Part shown: in pieces, positions 1-6,037 of the stretch
Numbering within the stretch: the stretch's first letter is position 1
Layout: each line of letters starts with the position of its first letter
Source of the DNA: JAWWBG01 sp033721095
Lineage (GTDB): Bacteria; Actinomycetota; Nitriliruptoria; Nitriliruptorales; Nitriliruptoraceae
Length of the DNA: 6,744 nt
Direction: 5' to 3'
Assembly: GCA_033721095.1 (NCBI GenBank)
Contig: JAWWBG010000150.1
Location: 1 to 6,744 of the forward strand
Translations under genes and position numbers: made by a program
The notes under the pieces: model-generated
What the model was told of the DNA's origin: nothing
What the model saw: the letters and a program-made list of their open reading frames with translations, nothing else
The model's database searches: none

Positions 1-783
1 CCCGGCCTTCTTCTTCTCGAGACTGGCCTCGAGCGCCGCCATCAGGTCGACGACGTCGCCGGCTTCCTTCTCGTCGTCGGGGACCGAGACGATCTCCTCG
101 CCCTCGGCCTTCTTCTCGATCAGCTCGAGGACCCGCTCGCGATACTCGTCGCGGTACTTCTCCGGCTCCCAGTCGGCCTCCATCGAGGAGATCAGCTGGC
201 GTGCCATCTCCAGCTCCTTGTCCGACAGCTCGACCTCGTCGTCGGGGAGGCCCTCGAGCTTCTCGGTGCCGATGACCTCGTCGGCGAAGACGAGGGTCGA
301 GACCGACAACGCGTCGCCGAGCGGGCGCACGATGGCCAGGTACTGCTTGGTCCGCAGCACGAAGCGCGCGACCGCGGCCTTGCCGGACTCGGTCATGGCG
401 GCATGCAGCAGCTTGTAGGGCTTGGCCGCCGTCTCACCTGGCATCAGGTAGTAGGACGAGTCATAGAAGATCGGGTCCACGTCGGCGAGGTCGACGAAGT
501 CCTCGATCTCGATCGTGCGCGTGGCCTTGGGGTCCAGTGACCGCAGCTCGTCGGGGTCGATGACCACGTAGCGGTCGGGCGCGATCTCGTAGCCCTTCAC
601 GATCTCGTCCTGGGTGACCTCCTCGCCATCGGCTGCGGCGACCTTTCGGTGCCGAATCCGCGAGGAGTCGCCGCGACGAATCTCGCGGAACGAGACCTTC
701 TTGCGGTCGACAGCCGTCACGAGCTTGACGGGAATGTTGACGAGGCCGAACGACACGGCCCCGTTCCAGATTGCTCGAGGCAT
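1..783 (-). CDS. ku: Non-homologous end-joining protein Ku (3' end outside window)
   Basis: Ku forms a homodimeric ring that threads onto broken double-stranded DNA ends and recruits the NHEJ ligase. The reverse-strand reading opens with MPRAIWNGAVSFGLVNIPVK, the family's hallmark N-terminus. It continues through the Ku beta-barrel core (about residues 1-190, including VDPIFYDSSYYLMP and a KPYKLL segment) into the charged C-terminal segment with DWEPEKYRDEYRERV. The frame stays open for 261 codons to the window edge, where a lysine-rich tail (LEKKKAG) begins. Bacterial Ku is usually about 270-320 residues, so little is missing. The ATG at 783-781 is supported by GGGAGG (794-789) five bases upstream and by alignment to the family start. 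The gene lies 58 bases downstream of the ligase on the same strand, probably in one transcript. Lysine-rich Ku tails are known in actinobacteria and contribute to DNA binding; here only its beginning can be seen. Confidence 0.97.
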   Translation of the reverse strand, partial: MPRAIWNGAVSFGLVNIPVKLVTAVDRKKVSFREIRRGDSSRIRHRKVAAADGEEVTQDEIVKGYEIAPDRYVVIDPDELRSLDPKATRTIEIEDFVDLADVDPIFYDSSYYLMPGETAAKPYKLLHAAMTESGKAAVARFVLRTKQYLAIVRPLGDALSVSTLVFADEVIGTEKLEGLPDDEVELSDKELEMARQLISSMEADWEPEKYRDEYRERVLELIEKKAEGEEIVSVPDDEKEAGDVVDLMAALEASLEKKKAG

Positions 784-841
784 GGAGGCCTCCCGGGTGC
801 GCAGACGCGACGAGGGTAAGGGTCGCCGGGCAGGAGCGGCG

Positions 842-1801
842 TCAGTCTCGTTCCTGTGGTTCCCGTCCGACATCAGCCGGAGCCACGTCGATTCGCAGCC
901 CCTTGTAGGAGGGCTGGCGGAGGCGGCCATCGCGGGTCCACTCGCGGAACTGCACGTCGACGACATGGATCGGATCGGCCCAGCGGAGGCCATCACCCAA
1001 CCCGTCGTCCACGAACGGGGACGTGTCGCGTTCGCAAGCGGCGAGCCGTGTCGTCCACTCCGCAACGCCCTGATCCGTCAAGCCGGACCCGACCGAGCCG
1101 GCGAAGCGCAGGCCGCTCGCGTCATGGAACCCGAGCAGGAGCGAGCCAACCCCTCCGGCGTTTGCGCCCGTCCCCGGCTTCCAGCCGCCGACGATGAACT
1201 CCTGGCGGCGCACGAGCCGGACCTTCTGCCAGGCCGCTGACCGCACACCCGGCTCGTAGCGCGAAGCCGGATCCTTGATGACGCAACCCTCGAGGCCGCG
1301 TGCCGCCGCCACCGACAGCACGGCCTCGACGTCGTCGCCCGTGGGAGCGACCTGGATGCATGTGGGGAGCTCCAGCAGTCCGAGGTGTGCGCGGCGCTCC
1401 CGCAGCGCCTGGTCGACGATGAGCGTGCCGGCGATGCCGACAACGTCGAACGCGATCAGGCTTGCGGGCACCTCGGCACGGGCCCGCTCCACGCGGGCTG
1501 GCTCCGAGACGCCCAGGCGGCGCTGGAGCAGCCCGAATGACGGGACGTTGTCGGCCGTGAGCGCGACGATCTCTCCGTCCAGCAACAGCCCCGGGCCGAC
1601 CGCCTCGTGGATCGCTCCCAGCTCGGGAAACGTCGCCGTGACGTCCTGACCGCGACGTGAACGCACCACGGTTCGGTCCGGTGTGGTCTCCACGAGCGCC
1701 CGAACGCCGTCCCACTTGAACTCGACGATCGCGTCTGGCGGCGCAGGGCCTCGGCGGGCCACGGCCAGCATCGGCCGGACCCCCGCCCAGGGCGTCGTCA
1801 C
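842..1801 (-). CDS. ligD: ATP-dependent DNA ligase, stand-alone LigD-type ligase domain
   Basis: This 319-residue protein seals nicks or ends through an enzyme-AMP intermediate and is the likely partner of the adjacent Ku. Visible nucleotidyltransferase motifs are: motif I KWDG with the probable adenylated lysine K29; SRRGQDVTATFPEL (48-61); LLDGEIVAL (73-81); FDVV (118-121); motif IV EGCVIK (171-176); and motif V WQKVRL (191-196). The C-terminal half is the OB-fold domain, with the LigD-like signature FREWTRDGRLRQPSYKGLR (285-303). The PMLA segment at residues 10-13 marks the usual start of this domain. There is no polymerase/primase domain and no 3'-phosphoesterase domain, both of which are fused in multidomain LigD. 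The start is GTG, overlapping the stop of the upstream gene as GTGA (1801-1798). No clear Shine-Dalgarno is visible, so translational coupling is likely. The next in-frame ATG is residue 11, inside the PMLA motif, and is a less likely start. A LigC-type ligase is the main alternative name. Confidence 0.93.
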   Translation of the reverse strand: MTTPWAGVRPMLAVARRGPAPPDAIVEFKWDGVRALVETTPDRTVVRSRRGQDVTATFPELGAIHEAVGPGLLLDGEIVALTADNVPSFGLLQRRLGVSEPARVERARAEVPASLIAFDVVGIAGTLIVDQALRERRAHLGLLELPTCIQVAPTGDDVEAVLSVAAARGLEGCVIKDPASRYEPGVRSAAWQKVRLVRRQEFIVGGWKPGTGANAGGVGSLLLGFHDASGLRFAGSVGSGLTDQGVAEWTTRLAACERDTSPFVDDGLGDGLRWADPIHVVDVQFREWTRDGRLRQPSYKGLRIDVAPADVGREPQERD

Positions 1802-4089
1802 GCGTTGAGGCCCGCCGGCAGCTGTGCCACGACGTGCTCCACCGCGGTTGCGTCCAGGGCAGCCGTCCCCGCCAGGGACCCCAACACGTTGAGGACACGC
1901 GCGTCGAGCGGCTCCCGTGCCTCCGGGTTCTCGAGCTCGCGCAGGCGCAGCGCCGCCATGGAGGAACGACCGCGGACGAACGATGCCGACAGCAGGCGCG
2001 ATTCCAGGTCATCCTCGTCGATCGGTGGGCACAACAAGTCGCCCTGCATGATCGTGATGCCCGTCTCACGCAGGAAGTCGTACTGCGCGGCGCTCGTGAT
2101 CCCCTCGGCGGCAACCCGCGCGTGCAGGGCGCCCGCGACCGCAGCGATGGCGTTGATCACGGGCGACGGGTCGGCGTTCTCGCCGATCTCGGCCACGAGG
2201 TCACGGTGGATCTTGATCCCTGCCAGCGGCAGGTGGGTCAGGTAGCCGATGCTCGCGTTGCCGAGTCCGAAGTCCTCGATGACACAGCGCAACCCGTGAT
2301 TGCGCAGCTCCATCATCACGCGCCTGACGCCCTCACGGTTGCTGGTCAGCGTCTCCTCGGACAGCTCGAGCTCGAGCAGCTGGGGTGGGAGCTCGGTCCG
2401 CATCAGCGAGCGGAGCACGGGCCCGAGGATCTGGGCGCTGGTGACCTGCCGGCGCGACACCTTGAAGGCGACGGGCAGCTCGGCCAACCCCTCCTCCCGC
2501 CACCGGGCCACGCGCTCGCACGTGCGCCCCAGCACCTGGTCGACAAACGGCGCGATCAGCCCGGCCTCCTCGACCAGGGGCACGAGCACGCCGGCAGGAA
2601 TCGTCCCGAGGTCCGGATGGTCCCAGCGGGGCTGCGCCTCGAAGCCGACGACGAGCCGATCGGTGATGTCGACGACCGGCTGGAAGTCCAGGCCCAGGGA
2701 GCCTGACGCCAGCGACGCGCGCAGCTCGAGCTCGAGCCACTGGCGCAGGCGCGCACGGACGGCGAGGTCCTCGGAGTAGACCTGCACCCGGCCGCGCCCG
2801 AGTCGCTTGGCCTGGTACATCGAGTGGTCCGACTTTTCGACGAGGTCGGCCGCGGTCGTGCCGTCGTCGGGGTAGACCGCCGTGCCGATGGACGCACTGG
2901 GCCACAGGTCGACGGTGCCGAACTGGATGGGCCGGCGGACGGTTTCGAGCAGCTTGCGGCCGACGCTCTCGACGGCCTCCAGCTCCTCGATCTCCGGCAG
3001 CAGGACCAGGAACTCGTCACCACCGAACCGACCGACCGAGTCCTCGTCACGCAGCTCGTCGGTCAGTCGGCGGGCCACCCGCGTGAGGACGAGGTCGCCG
3101 GCCTCGTGGCCGAACGAGTCGTTGATCTCCTTGAAGTGGTCCATGTCGAGGAACAGGACCGCCAACCGGCCCCCGCGACGACGCGCACGCGCGATGGCCG
3201 CCTCGAGCCGGTCGTGCAGCAGTGACCGCGTCAACAGCCCGGTCAGCGGATCGTGATGGGCCTCGAGTTCGGCGACGGCCCGATCGTGGACCTCACGGAT
3301 GAGGTAGATGATGGCCAGGGTGGGAAACAGGGTGGAGCCGACGATCACCAGCTCGAGCTGGAGCTCGGTGCCCCGCACGGTGTCGAGGACCGCGGCGGCA
3401 GGTCCGGCGAGGACGCCCGCGGCTGCCAGCATGACGTTGTCCAGCCCGACGGGCCCCTGCCGACGTCCGACCCAGGGAACGGCATCGTCGAGTGTCAGCC
3501 GGGCAAGCGACAGCACGTACAGCGCCACGCCGACGATCCAGGCCGACGCCGAAACGACCGAGTCGAGATCGAGGACGACCGTCGCCAGCTGGATGCCTGC
3601 CAGCAGGGCGATGGCGACAGCCGCCACGATGGTCCAGAGACGGCGGCGGTGGGCTCCGACGATCACGATGATCGTCAAGGCCGCAAGCAGGACGAGCGCG
3701 ATCGCGCCCGCGAGTCGCCACAGCTCGGGTCGGGTCAGTTCGTCGATCGACTCAAGCGTGGCGAACCCGAGGTAGGCGGCGACACCGCCGGACAGCAGGG
3801 AGGCGATGACGGCCTCGACGGCGGCTCGATCGTGGCGTCGGCGCCCATGCCACTGCGTGAGCACGAGCGAGCTGGACACGACGGCGATGACGACCCCGAC
3901 GACGGACAGCTGCGCACCGAGGACATCGGGAGTGCCGAGGAGGAAGCCGCCAACGGCGACGGCCAGCATCGTGACCCAGCGACGCCTGGAAACGTCGATC
4001 AGTCGTTGGTCGACGCCATCGACCGCGACGTCGCCGTCCGGCGATGGCGTCGACGCGTTCGCGCGGGTCAACGCACCAAGCCTCCGCAT
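1798..4089 (-). CDS. Membrane-anchored GGDEF-EAL protein (diguanylate cyclase with degenerate phosphodiesterase domain)
   Basis: This 763-residue protein is predicted to make the second messenger cyclic di-GMP from GTP at the membrane. Residues 39-264 hold about seven or eight hydrophobic segments separated by short Arg-rich loops, a membrane sensor region I cannot assign to a named family. The GGDEF domain (about 279-440) is intact: metal-binding FLDMD (D315), NDSFGHEAGD, and RFGGDEF (GGDEF 356-360). An I-site RDED (347-350) lies exactly five residues upstream, so product inhibition is expected. The EAL domain (about 456-690) keeps EA at 484-485, E575, K626, E662 and Q682. It has Lys (543) in place of the metal-binding Asn and E605-D606 in place of the DD pair, so it is probably weak or inactive as a phosphodiesterase. 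About 73 residues of unknown function follow. I chose ATG 4089 over ATG 4155: CAGGGG lies seven bases upstream, and the 66 bases between them are rich in A-ending and rare codons (ATA, CTA, GGA), unlike the gene body. The stop overlaps the ligase start. Confidence 0.9.
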   Translation of the reverse strand: MRRLGALTRANASTPSPDGDVAVDGVDQRLIDVSRRRWVTMLAVAVGGFLLGTPDVLGAQLSVVGVVIAVVSSSLVLTQWHGRRRHDRAAVEAVIASLLSGGVAAYLGFATLESIDELTRPELWRLAGAIALVLLAALTIIVIVGAHRRRLWTIVAAVAIALLAGIQLATVVLDLDSVVSASAWIVGVALYVLSLARLTLDDAVPWVGRRQGPVGLDNVMLAAAGVLAGPAAAVLDTVRGTELQLELVIVGSTLFPTLAIIYLIREVHDRAVAELEAHHDPLTGLLTRSLLHDRLEAAIARARRRGGRLAVLFLDMDHFKEINDSFGHEAGDLVLTRVARRLTDELRDEDSVGRFGGDEFLVLLPEIEELEAVESVGRKLLETVRRPIQFGTVDLWPSASIGTAVYPDDGTTAADLVEKSDHSMYQAKRLGRGRVQVYSEDLAVRARLRQWLELELRASLASGSLGLDFQPVVDITDRLVVGFEAQPRWDHPDLGTIPAGVLVPLVEEAGLIAPFVDQVLGRTCERVARWREEGLAELPVAFKVSRRQVTSAQILGPVLRSLMRTELPPQLLELELSEETLTSNREGVRRVMMELRNHGLRCVIEDFGLGNASIGYLTHLPLAGIKIHRDLVAEIGENADPSPVINAIAAVAGALHARVAAEGITSAAQYDFLRETGITIMQGDLLCPPIDEDDLESRLLSASFVRGRSSMAALRLRELENPEAREPLDARVLNVLGSLAGTAALDATAVEHVVAQLPAGLNA

Positions 4090-4096
4090 GTCCCTG

Positions 4097-4102
4097 CCCC
4101 TG
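4097..4102 (-). promoter_or_regulatory. Probable Shine-Dalgarno deciding the GGDEF-EAL start
   Basis: CAGGGG on the minus strand lies seven bases before ATG 4089. The alternative ATG at 4155 is preceded by a stretch with no purine-rich ribosome-binding match. A TGATAT hexamer at 4139-4134 could be a -10 box whose transcript would begin downstream of ATG 4155, which would also favour the shorter protein. I found no convincing -35 partner. Confidence 0.4.
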
Positions 4103-4215
4103 GGTAGTGCTGGAAGTGCTCCCCGCAGCAAGGATATCAGGGAGTGGTTCTTCATGACTGTCTGTGATGTTGCCGTCAGCGGCCACCCGACAACCCCATT
4201 TCGCGCCTCCCCGGG

Positions 4216-4239
4216 GGCGTCACACGGCGTCTCTACGCT
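4216..4239 (+). promoter_or_regulatory. Possible promoter core with a GGCGTC direct repeat
   Basis: GGCGTC occurs at 4216-4221 and again at 4226-4231, ten bases apart start to start, so both copies face the same side of the helix. TACGCT (TAnnnT, a -10-like hexamer) follows at 4234-4239. A start about seven bases downstream would give a short leader ahead of the ribosome-binding site at 4263. No TTGACA-like -35 is present. The repeat could be a chance product of GC-rich sequence. Confidence 0.2.
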
Positions 4240-4272
4240 TGCGCCACATCGGACGTCCTGCCGGGAGAGCGC

Positions 4273-5991
4273 ATGTCCGCCGTCCCACCCGTCGGCCTCG
4301 TCCTCGGCACGACCGGGCACGAGGCCACCCCCCTCGAGTTCTGGGTCGCCGTCGATCCCGATCGGTGGCTCCAGCTCGACGATGTCGTCGCGCTCGAACG
4401 CACGCCGCCGGGTGGGGAACGCGTCCGCATCTACGGCGTGGTGGCCCAGGTCCGGGCACGCCACGAGGGCGCACGGTTTGACTCGGACGTGTTCCTGATC
4501 GCAGACGGCACGCTGCCGGCCGGCGTGGCCGAGGCCGCCCAGGTCCTCACGACCCGCGTGGAGCCCGAGGTGTTCGTGCCGCCGCTGCCGGGCCAGGCCG
4601 TCCGCCTCGCCGAGGGCGACGAACGCCTCGAGGCCCTCTTCTTCGACGGGATGGAATCCAGGGTCCCCGCGGGCGCCACGCGGGACGGGCAGCCGGTCTT
4701 CCTCAACCGCGAGTTCGTCGACGGCACGCGTGGCGCCCACGTGAACATCTCGGGCGTGTCCGGCGTGGCCACCAAGACCAGCTACGCGACCTTCCTCCTC
4801 CACAGCATCTTCGCCTCGGACACGTCAGCCTCGCGACACAACACGCGGGCGCTGATCTTCAACGTCAAGGGCGAGGACCTGCTGTTCCTCGACCACGACA
4901 ACACGCAACTCAACGAGGACCACCGCGAGCGCTACCGACGACTCGGGCTGCCAGCGAGCGCCTTCGACTCCGTGGAGTTCTGGGCGCCGCCCATCCGCGG
5001 CGCGAGCTCCGGCGCTCCCGACACCGGCTCCCGCAAGGTCGGCATCAGCTCCTTCCACTGGTCGCTGGCCGAGTTCTGCGCAGACGAGCTGCTGCCGTTC
5101 CTGTTCACGGACGCCCAGGACGACCGCCAGCAGTACACGATGGTCGTGCACAACGTGACGGCCCGACTCCGGTCCGAGGCACACCCACTTGGCGACGGCG
5201 GCGTCGCGATCGACGGCACCGAGATCCGCACGTTCCGCGCGCTCATCGACTTCATCCAGGCCCGGCTCGAGGACGAGGCGACGATGGGCGACTGGGCCGG
5301 TCGCGCGATCGGTGCCGGAACCATCAACGCCTTCATCCGCCGCCTGTACGGCGCGCAGAAGCACGTCGAGCACGTGATTCGCGGCGACCTCGGCTCCAGC
5401 GGCCAGATCAAGCGCGAGAAACAGGTCACGGTCGTCGACATCCACAACCTCAATGACCGGGCCAAGCGCTTCGTCGTCGGCGTGGTCCTCCAGCGGATGT
5501 TCGAGCAGAAGGAGCAGACCGGCACCGCCGACCCCCGCACCTTCGTGGTCCTCGATGAGCTCAACAAGTACGCACCCCGCGAGGGACACTCCCCCATCAA
5601 GGAGATCCTCCTGGACATCGCCGAACGTGGCCGGTCGCTGGGGATCATCCTCATCGGCGCCCAACAGACCGCCAGCGAGGTCGAACGGCGGATCATCGCC
5701 AACTCCGCCATCCGCGTGGTCGGTCGGCTGGATGCGGCAGAGGCCAGCCGCGAGGAATACGGGTTCCTGCCGGCCGCGCATCGCCAACGGGCCACCATCC
5801 TCAAGCCCGGCGCGATGATCGTCTCCCAGCCCGAGCTGCCGGTCCCGCTGGCCCTCGAGTTCCCGTTCCCCGCCTGGGCCACCAGGCCGTCCGAGGCCGG
5901 CGCCGCGCCTCCACCCGACCAGCCGGCCGCCGCCCTGCCCGACGATCCCTTCGACGCCGTCACCGCCGCCTCATCGGACGCGCCGTTTTGA
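4273..5991 (+). CDS. HerA-like (FtsK/HerA superfamily, DUF87-type) ATPase
   Basis: This 572-residue protein is probably a hexameric DNA-translocating ATPase. Its N-terminal region (about 1-150) is beta-rich and fits the HAS-barrel position of HerA. The P-loop is GVSGVATKTS (161-170), with K168-T169 as the probable phosphate-binding pair; it departs from the usual GxxxxGK[ST]. QVTVVDIHNLNDRAKRF (384-400) matches the conserved HerA strand before the Walker B. Walker B is FVVLDELNKYAP (424-435), with D428 and E429. The segment DIAERGRSLGIILIGAQQT (448-466) is the classic HerA block, with possible arginine finger R452 and sensor Q464. Residues 535-572 are a Pro/Ala/Asp-rich, probably disordered tail ending SSDAPF. 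ATG 4273 is supported by GGGAGAG four bases upstream. SbcD follows after 46 bases, suggesting a role in end resection. No NurA-like nuclease is visible. A defence-system HerA or a VirB4/TraG-like ATPase is less likely given the neighbours. Confidence 0.85.
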   Translation: MSAVPPVGLVLGTTGHEATPLEFWVAVDPDRWLQLDDVVALERTPPGGERVRIYGVVAQVRARHEGARFDSDVFLIADGTLPAGVAEAAQVLTTRVEPEVFVPPLPGQAVRLAEGDERLEALFFDGMESRVPAGATRDGQPVFLNREFVDGTRGAHVNISGVSGVATKTSYATFLLHSIFASDTSASRHNTRALIFNVKGEDLLFLDHDNTQLNEDHRERYRRLGLPASAFDSVEFWAPPIRGASSGAPDTGSRKVGISSFHWSLAEFCADELLPFLFTDAQDDRQQYTMVVHNVTARLRSEAHPLGDGGVAIDGTEIRTFRALIDFIQARLEDEATMGDWAGRAIGAGTINAFIRRLYGAQKHVEHVIRGDLGSSGQIKREKQVTVVDIHNLNDRAKRFVVGVVLQRMFEQKEQTGTADPRTFVVLDELNKYAPREGHSPIKEILLDIAERGRSLGIILIGAQQTASEVERRIIANSAIRVVGRLDAAEASREEYGFLPAAHRQRATILKPGAMIVSQPELPVPLALEFPFPAWATRPSEAGAAPPPDQPAAALPDDPFDAVTAASSDAPF

Positions 5992-6004
5992 ACATCCGCC
6001 GGTC

Positions 6005-6016
6005 GCCCCGCGGGGC
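6005..6016. repeat. 12-base perfect GC palindrome between the HerA-like gene and sbcD
   Basis: GCCCCGCGGGGC is self-complementary and lies 14 bases after the stop of the HerA-like gene, in the 46-base gap before sbcD. It has no central loop and no T-run after it, so it does not look like an intrinsic terminator. It could form a small mRNA hairpin, be a protein site, or be chance in GC-rich DNA. Confidence 0.35.
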
Positions 6017-6037
6017 CCACACCGTCAGAGCCGGTGC

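Larger units (their letters stand above)
4090..4272. promoter_or_regulatory. Divergent intergenic region between the NHEJ and HerA-SbcD groups
   Basis: This 183-base gap separates the two divergently transcribed groups and must hold the start signals of both, unless either is transcribed from inside the other. Its base composition is less extreme than in the flanking genes. Readable elements are GGGAGAG (4263-4269), a good ribosome-binding site for the HerA-like gene; a TAnnnT hexamer TACGCT (4234-4239); and a minus-strand TGATAT (4139-4134). CCCCGGGG (4209-4216) is palindromic. I saw no canonical actinobacterial LexA box (a TCGAAC/GTTCGA dyad). No small gene is supported here. Confidence 0.5.

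Noticed and set aside
1834..2706. Plus-strand open frame of 290 codons opposite the EAL domain
   Set aside because: It mirrors the real gene's codon bias, and its composition is unlike a folded protein family I know.
3253..4107. Plus-strand open frame of 284 codons opposite the GGDEF-EAL gene
   Set aside because: It is Asp/Gly/Gln-rich with no recognisable domain, and lies antisense to clear membrane and GGDEF coding sequence.
4184..4193. TTGTCGGGTG on the minus strand as a PafBC/RecA-independent DNA-damage promoter element (TTGTCRGTG-N8-TAnnnT)
   Set aside because: Only the first seven bases fit, and no TAnnnT follows at the required spacing, so the match is too weak to claim.
4156..4803. 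Upstream extension of the GGDEF-EAL reading frame to a distant ATG, giving about 1001 residues
   Set aside because: The extra part runs through the intergenic region and antisense to the start of the HerA-like gene. Its sequence is low-complexity and His/Gly/Glu-rich, typical of a shadow frame in GC-rich DNA.
6005..6016. GC palindrome as an intrinsic terminator
   Set aside because: It has no loop and no U-tract, and a same-strand gene begins 21 bases later.
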